A DNA stretch of 64,000 nucleotides from Mucilaginibacter sp. MD40 (GTDB lineage Bacteria; Bacteroidota; Bacteroidia; Sphingobacteriales; Sphingobacteriaceae), in NCBI RefSeq assembly GCF_002288635.1, contig NZ_NRSW01000001.1:1010071-1074070 (forward strand), written 5' to 3'. Positions 17,794 to 26,429 of the stretch are shown piece after piece. The position numbers and the translations under genes were made by a program. The notes under the pieces are model-generated. The model worked only from the letters and a program-made list of their open reading frames with translations, was not told the origin of the DNA and did not search any database. The stretch's first letter is position 1. The number at the start of each line of letters is the position of its first letter.

Positions 17794-20379
17794 TTAAAAT
17801 CCTTTTTTTCTCACTACGCCTGGTTTTCTTGAGCGGGGTTTAACCGGTTCGGGTACGTCATCAACCTCATACCTGCGGGCCATTTTAGCGATACGTTCTT
17901 CCATCGTTTCGGTGGTGAGGCGCTCCCTGCCCAGGCTATCAACCAGTATCGGAAACGCGAAAGGGGTGGGGCGCTCTATATTTTTCAGGATGATATTTTG
18001 CTTTGCTATGCGCTGCAGAGCCGCGCGCAGCCTGAACTCTTCCAACTGAAAAGCGAGCGCTTCATTATAAGATTGCCTTACCAATAGGTTATCGGGTTCG
18101 TACTCGTTAAATACTTCAAATAACAACGAAGTAGATGCTTGCAAGTGCTTGTTTTTAATTTGCTGGCCGGGGTAACCGGTAAAAACCAACCCCCCTATAT
18201 GGGCAATATCCCTGAACCGCCGGCGGGCCATTTCGTTGGCATTCAAGCTGTGCTGTATGTCTTCAACCAGGTTTTCTATCGAAAAGAATGCCGCGTCTTC
18301 CAATGCTTCCTCAATAGGAATATCCTCATCAGCGAGCAGTTCAAACCCATAATCGTTCATAGCTATGGAGAAGCTTGCCGGCTTTATAGCCGATATTCGG
18401 TAAGCCAGCAGCGATGCCATCCCCTCATGCACCAGGCGCCCCTCGAAAGGGTAAAAAATCAAGTGATGGCCCTCTTTGGACTTGAAGGATTCAATCAGGA
18501 ACTCGTGGCTTTGTGGTAAGTGCGACAAGCGCGCTTGCAGATCAAATAGGGGTTTAAGTGCTTTTACCTCAATATCCTGCTCTATGCCATGTGCCACCTC
18601 GTCCAGCTTATCCCTGAATACAGCCGATAGTTGCGACGACAAAGGCATGCGGCCGCCCGCCCAGCTGGGTATTAAACCTTTTGTGGCCTTTGATTTTTTT
18701 ACATAGGCGGTCATGTCTTTTACCTTAACAAACTCCAGGCTTCGGCCGGCAAACCAAAATGTGTTACCTGGCTTTAGTTTGGATATAAAACCCTCCTCCA
18801 AAGTACCCAAACTGCCGCCGCTGAGCCATTTTACACGGATGCTCAGTTCGCTGGTAATGGTGCCGATGCTCAACCTGTGGCGCATAGCTACACGGCGGCT
18901 GTTCACCTTGTAAAGGCCGTTTTCAACTTCTACCTTTAAAAATTCGTCGTACTGGGCCAGTGTTTTACCGCCGCTAACAATAAAATCAAGCAACTGGTTA
19001 AACTCCTCACGGCGCAGATCGGCAAAAGCGAATGTTGATTTAACCTCTTCGAACAGATCATTAGCATAAAATCCGTCAGATACCGCGAGCGTTACCATGT
19101 ATTGTATTAGCACATCGTAGGTAAGCAACATAGGGTCGCGGCTCTCAAATACTCCTTGTTTGATAGCGTTTTTTAGCGCGGCACCTTCCAGTAGCTCAAG
19201 AGAATGGGTAGGAACAAAATATGCTTTTGAAATAGCTCCGGGATGGTGGCCGCTACGCCCGGCGCGCTGCATAAAGCGGGCCACGCCTTTAGGGCTGCCT
19301 ACCTGTATCACCGTGTCGACAGGCCTGAAATCGACGCCTAGATCAAGGCTTGATGTGCATACCACCAGTTTAAGTGCTTCGGCGTGCAGAGCCTGTTCTA
19401 CCCAGTTACGCAGTTCGTTATCCAGCGAACCATGGTGCATGGCCATAATACCCGCATATTCAGGATAATTGTCAATTATAGCATGGTACCATATTTCGCT
19501 TTGCGACCGGGTATTGGTGAAAATAAGCGTGGTTTTACTCTTAGCCACAATTTCCATTACCTGTGGCAGCAGCTTAACGCCAATATGCCCGGCCCATGAG
19601 TAGTTCTCGATATTTTCGGGGATAACAGATTCTATGACGATACGCTTATCCACATTGGCCCTTACCATCCGCACATATTCAGGATCAAAACTGTTCCCTA
19701 ACAAAACCTCCGCAGCCTGTTCAAGATTACCAATGGTTGCCGATATCCCCCATATTTTGAGTTTGCGTTTTGCAGTTGCCAGTTGGCTTTCTTCATCCTT
19801 TTCTGCAAACTGGCGAGAGCTAACTACAGCGAGAGCCTTTAACCGCGAGAGGCCTAATTCTACCTGTACGCCGCGTTTGGTACCCAATAATTCGTGCCAC
19901 TCGTCACATACAAATACCTGAAGGTTTTTAAACACTTTAGCATATTCCTTTTGTGCCAGCATCAGATGCAGGCTTTCGGGGGTGGTGAGCAATACTTCAG
20001 GTAATTTCCGCTTTAAAGCAGCTTTGTCGGCAGATGAAGTATCGCCTGTGCGGGTCATAATTCGCCAGGGGAGGCCGAGATCGTCACATACCTCCTGCAT
20101 GGCTTTCCGTATATCATTAGTGAGGGCTCGTAATGGCGTAATCCAGAGCATTAGCAGGCCATTATCTTTCCGTGTTTGGTAGTCGGTTGGGTGCTGGTTA
20201 ATAAAACCCGCCAGGAAGGGCAAAAACAACGCGAATGTTTTACCACTGCCAGTAGGGGCATTAAGCAAACCGGAGTACCCGGAAAGGTAAACTTGTTCCA
20301 TTTCTTTCTGAAACGGAAACTGGTGCCAGCTTTTTTTACTGTACCATTCCTTAATTACCTTTTGCCCCGGTGATATCAT
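17794..20379 (-). CDS. Lhr-type (ligase-associated) DEXH-box helicase
   Basis: An 861-residue superfamily 2 helicase. Walker A is LLNAPTGSGKT near residues 37-48, motif II is CDEWHELLG (DExH), motif III is ISATIGN, and motif VI is QRAGRSGHHPG. The winged-helix and Lhr-core C-terminal domain follows. This matches the ligase-associated Lhr core helicase family, which in many bacteria is encoded with an ATP-dependent DNA ligase, a metallophosphoesterase and an exonuclease acting in DNA damage response. None of those partners is within this window, so here it is a solitary gene, convergent with infB. The last 25 residues are basic. Confidence 0.9.
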   Translation of the reverse strand: MISPGQKVIKEWYSKKSWHQFPFQKEMEQVYLSGYSGLLNAPTGSGKTFALFLPFLAGFINQHPTDYQTRKDNGLLMLWITPLRALTNDIRKAMQEVCDDLGLPWRIMTRTGDTSSADKAALKRKLPEVLLTTPESLHLMLAQKEYAKVFKNLQVFVCDEWHELLGTKRGVQVELGLSRLKALAVVSSRQFAEKDEESQLATAKRKLKIWGISATIGNLEQAAEVLLGNSFDPEYVRMVRANVDKRIVIESVIPENIENYSWAGHIGVKLLPQVMEIVAKSKTTLIFTNTRSQSEIWYHAIIDNYPEYAGIMAMHHGSLDNELRNWVEQALHAEALKLVVCTSSLDLGVDFRPVDTVIQVGSPKGVARFMQRAGRSGHHPGAISKAYFVPTHSLELLEGAALKNAIKQGVFESRDPMLLTYDVLIQYMVTLAVSDGFYANDLFEEVKSTFAFADLRREEFNQLLDFIVSGGKTLAQYDEFLKVEVENGLYKVNSRRVAMRHRLSIGTITSELSIRVKWLSGGSLGTLEEGFISKLKPGNTFWFAGRSLEFVKVKDMTAYVKKSKATKGLIPSWAGGRMPLSSQLSAVFRDKLDEVAHGIEQDIEVKALKPLFDLQARLSHLPQSHEFLIESFKSKEGHHLIFYPFEGRLVHEGMASLLAYRISAIKPASFSIAMNDYGFELLADEDIPIEEALEDAAFFSIENLVEDIQHSLNANEMARRRFRDIAHIGGLVFTGYPGQQIKNKHLQASTSLLFEVFNEYEPDNLLVRQSYNEALAFQLEEFRLRAALQRIAKQNIILKNIERPTPFAFPILVDSLGRERLTTETMEERIAKMARRYEVDDVPEPVKPRSRKPGVVRKKGF

Positions 20380-20448
20380 CGTTCAAACAACAAAATATAT
20401 GGTTATTAGTTATAAGTAACAAAAAGTAAATACAACAATCGGTATTAT

Positions 20449-21096
20449 ATGAAATTAAGACACTATGTAGGCATACTGTGTGTTTGCGTGGCGGTAGCCT
20501 GTAAACAAAAAGCAGATACCAATGAAACAGACACCACAGCCACAGCTATCCAAAAGGAAGAGTCTGATACGCTAAAAGGGACCTCTGAAAGAAAAAGCGA
20601 ACCGGTATCGTCCGACTGGTTGATTACACCTGGAATAGGCATAGGACAAACGGTTTTAAACGAAGCCGGTGAAAAAGTAATTGCCCGCCTGGGCAAGCCG
20701 GATGGCGGTGATGCCGCTATGGGTAAAAGCGTTTCGGTATGGTACGCTGACCATAACAAGCGGGGTTACGTAACGCAAGTATATTTTACAAAAAATATGG
20801 GAAATGACGACGCCGCGCGTGTTAAGGTGATCAGGGTGTCTTCCCCATCATTCAAGACAGATAAAGCGATATATACCGGCGTGCTACTAAAGGAAGCGGA
20901 AGCTCGCTTTCAGTTAAAAAAGATAGGCTCTTTTAAAGCGGAGCTATCCGATCGTAATATTTTTGACGACCAGGCTGCCGGTATTGCCTTTGATACTGAT
21001 CGCAGCGGCACAATTACCGGTATAGCGGTGCATGAGAAAGGAGTGAGCGCTCTAAACGCTTACATGGCTTTCTTCAGTAATGTTAAGGCCGAATAA
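20449..21096 (+). CDS. Lipoprotein, unknown
   Basis: A 215-residue protein with a basic and hydrophobic leader and lipobox VAVAC (Cys18), followed by a Thr/Glu/Ser-rich linker to about residue 60. The globular part begins with WLITPGIGIGQTVLNEAGEK, where VIARLGKPDGG recalls the SmpA/BamE-like pattern of small envelope lipoproteins, but the match is too weak for a name. Divergent from the Lhr gene (69 bases between start codons) and convergent with the M16 gene, with a shared terminator at 21095. Confidence 0.65.
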   Translation: MKLRHYVGILCVCVAVACKQKADTNETDTTATAIQKEESDTLKGTSERKSEPVSSDWLITPGIGIGQTVLNEAGEKVIARLGKPDGGDAAMGKSVSVWYADHNKRGYVTQVYFTKNMGNDDAARVKVIRVSSPSFKTDKAIYTGVLLKEAEARFQLKKIGSFKAELSDRNIFDDQAAGIAFDTDRSGTITGIAVHEKGVSALNAYMAFFSNVKAE

Positions 21097-21126
21097 AAAA
21101 TGCCCGCTAATTGCGGGGCATTTTTT
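21095..21126. terminator. Bidirectional terminator
   Basis: AAAAAATGCCCGC and GCGGGGCATTTTTT pair with one bulged base and a short AT loop. It lies between the convergent lipoprotein and M16 protease genes. Confidence 0.85.
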
Positions 21127-21127
21127 A

Positions 21128-23989
21128 TTATTTTTTCTCTGGCATCAGAATCACTTTTGCCAGGTTGGCTGTGTTAAGGTATTTATTAGCTGTTTCCTTA
21201 ACACTTTGTATGGTTACATTATCCAGATCCTTAACATGAGATAGTATCTGTTCCGGATCCTCATTATTCTGAGCGGCCGATGATAAAATGCCCAGCCATG
21301 CTACATTTTGCTTTAACTGTACCTGTGTTGAGCGGGCTTCCTCGGCTTTAAATTTATCAATATCTGTTTGCTGCGCACCACTTTGCTTTATCTTGTTTAT
21401 CTCGTCAAGCGTAGCGGCTATCAATTTATCCACGTTGGCCGAAGCACAGGTAAAGTTAATAGTAGCCGTATAGCGCGCCTCAGGGTTCTTGTTATAATTG
21501 ATCTTTATGCCCGGCGAATAGATGCCGCTTTCCTGCTCACGAAGACGTTCGATCAGTTTAATGTTCAAGACCTCTTCGAGCGCGTCCAACTGCATGTTGT
21601 TGGCGTTATTATATGTATAGCTGCCACTAAATATAAGTTGTACTACTGCCTTATCGTCCATGCCTTTGTAAACCGTTTTATTGATTTGCCCGGCAGCCGG
21701 GTAAAGTTTAAGATTATTAAAGCTTTCCTTTTTATTAGTTACCGGTAGCGAGCCAAGGTAGGTTTCAAGTGTAGGGCGTATGAGTTCGGGATTAAAGCTA
21801 CCTACCAGTACAAATGTGAAGTTGCTGGCATCGGCAAACCTGTTTTTATAAAAGGTATAAGCCTTATCTAAACTTGCAGCGTTAAGGCGGTCAACAGTGG
21901 CCGGCATACCTCTGAAATTATAATTGCTTAACACTGCCGATAAGGTATCCTGGTAAACGCTGCCCGGGTCAAGCCCGCGGTTAGCCAGCAGTGCCTTGGT
22001 TTGGTTAATGTTACCCTGCCATATGTCGGCATCTTTACGCGGTTGGGTAAAGTAAAGGTAAACCAACTGCATAGCGGTTTGCAGATCCCGGGGTGAGAAG
22101 CTGCCGCGTACACCTTCGGTTATTTCTGTAATATAAGGCGAAATATCGACATTTTTATCAGACAGCATCTTATCCAGCATACCCTGGTTAAACTCGGATA
22201 AACCACTGCTGCCAATAATAGCCGCGGCTAAACTGGCTGATGTATAATCATTGTCGCTGGCTAAAGAGGTGCCTCCCGGTGCAAAGCCATTCAGTAATAT
22301 CTGGTCGTTTTTAAACTCGGTAGGTTTCAGGATAACTTTTATACCGTTGGAAAGGGTTAGCGTAGTAGTACCTAAAGCATCATTTTGCGTTTCAGATACT
22401 ATTTTTCCTGGTTCCGGCGCTTTTTCCATCAGAGGCTTACTGGTCACATTATCAACATAAGCTGTTACGCCATTGCCTGCTGTGTTCACCCAATTTAAAA
22501 TGGTTTTGTCATCAGGTAGTTTGTCCTTGTCCTTTTCAGGGCCTTCTACAATTATCACCCGATTTTGATCGGTAATTAACTTTTTGGCCATAGCGTTAAC
22601 CTCTTCCAGGTTAACTTTATTCATGTTAGATACGTAGTAGTTGTATTCGTACTCAATACCAGGGATACCTTCGCCTTTCAGGAAATTTTGCTGATATTCC
22701 CTCACGTAATTAGCCGAATTGGTTTTGTCCCGCTCATAATAGGCGTTTTGTATGCCCACCAAAGCAGCCTGTTTGGCCCTTTCAAACTCTGTTGAGGTAA
22801 ACCCGAATTTACGGGCACGTTCTGTTTCGGCAGCAACGGCTTTTACCGCTTTCTCAAATGCGTCGGGCTTGCCTACCACCACGGCTGTAAAGGCATCCAT
22901 TTTACCTAAAAAGCCACCGTAATTTAAACGAGCGTATAAGAATGGAGGTTCGGGTTTTTGTTGCAGCTCGCTTATGCGTTGTGCCAGCATATAATTAAAC
23001 AATTGCACACGCATACCTTGTAGCATACCCAGATCTGTTTTTATAACTATTTGTGGGTGCCGCACAATAATTTGAGCCAGCATGTAAGGAAACTCTTTGT
23101 CTGTAGCAACTTTTACCGCTGTACCGGGGCTTGGAGGCACCGTATATTCAGCGCGCGGTTTTTCAGGCGTTGGATTTTTGAGGTCGGAGAAGTTGGCTTT
23201 AATAAGCGCTTCTACCTTTTTTACATCAAAGTCGCCAACAGCTATCACGGCCTGCAGGTCGGGCCTGTACCAATCATGGTAAAAGCTTTTGATAGTTTCG
23301 GGGGTAAATGTTTTTAATATATCTTCTTTACCAATAGGCAGGCGGGTTGCATAGCGCGAGTTATTAAGCAAAGTAGGAAGCGTTTGCTGGCTCAGGCGCT
23401 CCTGGGCATTTTTGCCTCGCAGGCGCTCCTCCTCCAAAACCACACCGCGTTCTTTATCAATTTCCGAAGGATCGAAGGTTACACGACCGGCCCAGTTGGC
23501 CAGTATTTTAAAGCCGTTGGCAAAAACCGCGGCGCTGTCTGTAGGCAGGGGAAGCTGATATACCGTTTCGTCAAAAGAGGTGTACGCGTTAAGATCGGCA
23601 CCAAAGCGTACGCCTGATTTTTGCAGGTAATTGATCAAATCGTTCTTAGGGAAATCGCGCGTGCCGTTAAAGGCCATGTGTTCTGTAAAGTGCGCCAGTC
23701 CCTGTTGCGCGTCTGTTTCAAGGATCGATCCAACTTTATTCACCAAATAAAGCTCGGCACGGTTCTGTGGCTGCTCGTTGTGCCTGATGTAATAGGTTAA
23801 ACCATTAGGTAATTTCCCAATAATTACATCTTTATCAACAGGTAGTGGATTGGCTCCTAACTGTGCCAGAGCGGAAACAGGTCTATTGCGGGGAGAGGTT
23901 TGCGGACGCTTTTTTATTTGCGCATCTGCATGTCCGTAAGCAATTACCAGTGCCAGGGCGGCTACTGATAAGGTCTTGTTAAAATTCAT
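21128..23989 (-). CDS. M16 family zinc protease (pitrilysin-like), exported
   Basis: A 953-residue protein with a signal peptide (about 1-24, ending ADAQ) and two M16 halves. The active site HFTEH (HxxEH, residues 100-104) is in the first half, with the downstream Glu of the zinc site in RGVVLEEERLRG. The second half has the inactive M16_C fold. Two-half M16 proteins form a closed chamber that degrades peptides; in Bacteroidota they are periplasmic. A separate DUF2059 gene lies upstream on the same strand (57 bases), possibly in the same transcript. Confidence 0.93.
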   Translation of the reverse strand: MNFNKTLSVAALALVIAYGHADAQIKKRPQTSPRNRPVSALAQLGANPLPVDKDVIIGKLPNGLTYYIRHNEQPQNRAELYLVNKVGSILETDAQQGLAHFTEHMAFNGTRDFPKNDLINYLQKSGVRFGADLNAYTSFDETVYQLPLPTDSAAVFANGFKILANWAGRVTFDPSEIDKERGVVLEEERLRGKNAQERLSQQTLPTLLNNSRYATRLPIGKEDILKTFTPETIKSFYHDWYRPDLQAVIAVGDFDVKKVEALIKANFSDLKNPTPEKPRAEYTVPPSPGTAVKVATDKEFPYMLAQIIVRHPQIVIKTDLGMLQGMRVQLFNYMLAQRISELQQKPEPPFLYARLNYGGFLGKMDAFTAVVVGKPDAFEKAVKAVAAETERARKFGFTSTEFERAKQAALVGIQNAYYERDKTNSANYVREYQQNFLKGEGIPGIEYEYNYYVSNMNKVNLEEVNAMAKKLITDQNRVIIVEGPEKDKDKLPDDKTILNWVNTAGNGVTAYVDNVTSKPLMEKAPEPGKIVSETQNDALGTTTLTLSNGIKVILKPTEFKNDQILLNGFAPGGTSLASDNDYTSASLAAAIIGSSGLSEFNQGMLDKMLSDKNVDISPYITEITEGVRGSFSPRDLQTAMQLVYLYFTQPRKDADIWQGNINQTKALLANRGLDPGSVYQDTLSAVLSNYNFRGMPATVDRLNAASLDKAYTFYKNRFADASNFTFVLVGSFNPELIRPTLETYLGSLPVTNKKESFNNLKLYPAAGQINKTVYKGMDDKAVVQLIFSGSYTYNNANNMQLDALEEVLNIKLIERLREQESGIYSPGIKINYNKNPEARYTATINFTCASANVDKLIAATLDEINKIKQSGAQQTDIDKFKAEEARSTQVQLKQNVAWLGILSSAAQNNEDPEQILSHVKDLDNVTIQSVKETANKYLNTANLAKVILMPEKK

Positions 23990-24046
23990 AGTTTAATTAG
24001 GGAATAGTCTACTAAGATGATAAACGAATATCTTAGTTACAAATTG

Positions 24047-24514
24047 TTATTGCTGTTCTTTAAATGCGTCCTGCAGCATTTGCTGGAGCTCTACCTGGTG
24101 GCTCTGTACCATTTGCTGCCCCAAAACCATAGATCTTTGCATGATAACAGGCTGTTTCGCATTGAGCTTTTTGCCTAAGGGCGTTCTGTAAAAAGCTGTG
24201 ATCTGCTTAAGCTCCTGCTCGGTAAACTCAGCGGCGTATATGGCTGCCAGTTGGTCCTTCAACAGGTCCCAACTGATGTATTTAGCAAAGAAGCTATTCA
24301 TTACCTCCATAAATTTTTCTCGTTTATCTGCAGGTATGTTGGCGCTGCTTTGTTTAAGTGATAACTGCATACTGCTTTTAAAAAGCGAATCGGCACCCGA
24401 GATCTTCAGTAATTCATCCGCAGCTTTTAAGTGCGATGGTGTAATGTTAGGAGTATTTTGCGCTTTCACCGTAATACCGAACAGCAGCGCGATGATTAGA
24501 AGTTTTAGTTTCAT
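24047..24514 (-). CDS. DUF2059 domain protein, exported
   Basis: A 155-residue protein with an 18-residue signal peptide ending VKAQ. The body is helical and contains YAAEFTEQELKQITAFYRTPLGKK, written here in part: the segment FTEQELKQITAFYRTPLG is the DUF2059 signature, seen in periplasmic proteins of unknown function. It lies 57 bases upstream of the M16 gene on the same strand. No promoter box was found. Confidence 0.88.
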   Translation of the reverse strand: MKLKLLIIALLFGITVKAQNTPNITPSHLKAADELLKISGADSLFKSSMQLSLKQSSANIPADKREKFMEVMNSFFAKYISWDLLKDQLAAIYAAEFTEQELKQITAFYRTPLGKKLNAKQPVIMQRSMVLGQQMVQSHQVELQQMLQDAFKEQQ

Positions 24515-24632
24515 TGCTGGTTTAGATGATGTTCTAAAATCGGCCTTAAGTTAAGTAAAAAAGGGCGGCTGTATCAAATGCGTCATTATTTAATTTAAAG
24601 CAGGTAGCGCATTAAATTGTTGAGGCAGCCAT

Positions 24633-24664
24633 TTTGTAATGAACTGGTTAATAACGTATATTTG
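24633..24664 (+). promoter_or_regulatory. Promoter of the metal-related envelope cluster
   Basis: TTTG at 24633-24636, a 20-base spacer and TATATTTG at 24657-24664 match the consensus. The predicted start falls at about 24668, at the ATG at 24669, so the first gene may be translated from a leaderless message. Confidence 0.7.
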
Positions 24665-24668
24665 TTAT

Positions 24669-25058
24669 ATGATGAGAAAAGCGGGAATATTAATGTTGGT
24701 TTTGCTGTATACAGTTACAGCATCCGGCTTTAACCTGCATTTACATTATTGCGGCAACCGTGTTGCTGATGTGCAGATAAATGCCCCCGCCAAAAGCTGC
24801 GTTAAGCCAATGGCGAAAAGCAAAATGAAGTGCTGCAAGGATTCGAAACTGGATGTTAAAGTTAAAGACAGCCACGAGCTTCAGCAGTACAATGCACCCA
24901 AGGCCCCGTCGCCTGTACAGTTGCCCCATGTTTCATTTAATGATTTTTTCCTGCCGGTACAGCAGGCCATTATTGAGACACTGTTTGACAGAGGGCCGCC
25001 CAATGTACCCCGAACAACGGGAGCTATCTTTATTAAAAATTGCATGCTGAGGATTTGA
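24669..25058 (+). CDS. HYC_CC_PP family protein
   Basis: A roughly 129-residue protein with a signal peptide and the three motifs that name the family: HYCG (near residue 27), KCC (near 59) and RGPPNVPR near the C-terminus. The function of the family is unknown; the paired Cys and His suggest metal binding. The start is placed at 24669 (or the next ATG at 24672). The ATG at 24639 would lie inside the promoter and would add a segment that cannot be transcribed from it. It heads a cluster with an HMA-domain protein and two outer-membrane barrels, one rich in Met and His, which together suggest copper or a related metal. Confidence 0.8.
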   Translation: MMRKAGILMLVLLYTVTASGFNLHLHYCGNRVADVQINAPAKSCVKPMAKSKMKCCKDSKLDVKVKDSHELQQYNAPKAPSPVQLPHVSFNDFFLPVQQAIIETLFDRGPPNVPRTTGAIFIKNCMLRI

Positions 25059-25120
25059 TGACAGGTTTACGCAACCTTATCCAGTCAAATTCAGGAATTA
25101 CACATGCAAAATTTAATAAA

Positions 25121-25621
25121 ATGAAATCTCTAAAAATCTTCATCATTATACTAATCGCCTCCGCTACTTTCGCAAAGGCGCAATCAACCAAGGCTGAACT
25201 TCAGGTTAGTGGCCTTACCTGCTCTTTGTGTGCTAAAACAACAGAGAAGTCGCTCAAGTCTTTACCCTTTATCAGCGAGATAAAGCCCGATCTGATGCGC
25301 AATGTGTATAACATCACTTTCAAGGATGGCGTACCGATGGACCTGGCACAGATCAGCAAAAAAGTAAAAGACTCGGGCTTTTCAGTAAGTTACTTTAAAA
25401 CTACGCTCAATTTTGACGATATTAAAGTGGCCGATAATACCTTTACTTATGGCGGCAACACCTTTAAACTCATCAATGCTCAAAAACCGCTGAGTGGCCC
25501 GGTTGCATTAACCATTGTAGACAAAGGTTTTGCGCCAGGCTCCGTTACCAAAAAGCACCTGGGAAAACTGAATGAGGAGAGTGGCGCAACAAGCGGCCCG
25601 GTTTACCACGTAATTATTTAA
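25121..25621 (+). CDS. Exported HMA-domain (heavy-metal-associated) protein
   Basis: About 166 residues, starting at the ATG at 25121, which directly precedes a signal peptide (ending AKAQ); an open frame continues upstream to 25040 without signal character. The HMA fold carries GLTCSLC with Cys34 and Cys37, a variant of the GMTCxxC motif that binds copper or other soft metals, followed by the usual ferredoxin-like pattern to about residue 90. The C-terminal 70 residues are a separate beta-rich part. Located between the HYC_CC_PP gene and an outer-membrane barrel gene, so it probably carries metal in the periplasm. Confidence 0.85.
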   Translation: MKSLKIFIIILIASATFAKAQSTKAELQVSGLTCSLCAKTTEKSLKSLPFISEIKPDLMRNVYNITFKDGVPMDLAQISKKVKDSGFSVSYFKTTLNFDDIKVADNTFTYGGNTFKLINAQKPLSGPVALTIVDKGFAPGSVTKKHLGKLNEESGATSGPVYHVII

Positions 25622-25631
25622 GCAGTTGTTC

Positions 25632-26429
25632 ATGAAAACGAGCTTACTGGCATTATGCCTTATGGCGTGCTGCTGCGTTGCTTTTGGGCAGGAGTTGTAT
25701 ATAAATACCGAGCCTGCCAGCAACATGGCAGCCCGTTCACTGGGTATACGTATGGAAAACCAAGGGTTTTTCGATCCGGAGTTTAAGAACCGTACTACAT
25801 TGGAGGCTATGTATGGCGCCAGCGGAAAGCTTATGCTACATGGCGCCGCATACCTGTCCGACTTTTATCAGCCCCGGCAGCGTTTTGAGGGGGGGAGCTT
25901 TTATGCTAAATACCGTTTCCTTTCTGTTGATGATGTGCAGCGGCATTTTAGGGGTGCTGTTTTTGGCAAGCTGGCGGGTAGCCGCAATCCCTACGCGGTA
26001 CAGGAACTGGCCCTTGAAGGGGATAATTCCGGCGTGCAGAGTGGTTTAGTGTTTACCCAACTGTTGCATAAACTGGCCCTGTCGGCATCGGGCAGTTATA
26101 TACGCGGGCTGAATAGTGATAACGCATCGGGGCGTATTACCGGCGCCAAAGAAGCTTTAGGCTATACCCTCTCAGCCGGTTACCTGTTATTTCCTAAAAA
26201 CTACAGGAGTTATGACCAGGTCAATGTAAACCTTTACGCCGAGTTATTAGGAAAAACCAACCCGGGTTATGGGCAAAGCTATCTTGATGCAGCGCCCGCT
26301 ATCCAGTTTATTTTTAACAGTGTGTGCCGGCTCGACTTCTCGTACCGCGCACCATTATACAATAACATGTTACGTAACAGTGCCAATATGTATCTGCTGC
26401 GTTTCGAGTATAATTTTTTCGAACTATGA
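25632..26429 (+). CDS. Outer-membrane beta-barrel protein
   Basis: A 265-residue protein starting at the ATG at 25632 (a TTG six bases upstream is in frame). The signal peptide is Cys-rich (about 1-20, ending FGQ) and the mature part shows alternating aromatic and polar strands ending in RFEYNFFEL, a typical barrel closing strand with a C-terminal aromatic. It has no named family that I recognise. Its stop overlaps the next ATG by ATGA, so the two barrel genes are co-translated. It likely forms the outer-membrane part of the metal-related system. Confidence 0.75.
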   Translation: MKTSLLALCLMACCCVAFGQELYINTEPASNMAARSLGIRMENQGFFDPEFKNRTTLEAMYGASGKLMLHGAAYLSDFYQPRQRFEGGSFYAKYRFLSVDDVQRHFRGAVFGKLAGSRNPYAVQELALEGDNSGVQSGLVFTQLLHKLALSASGSYIRGLNSDNASGRITGAKEALGYTLSAGYLLFPKNYRSYDQVNVNLYAELLGKTNPGYGQSYLDAAPAIQFIFNSVCRLDFSYRAPLYNNMLRNSANMYLLRFEYNFFEL

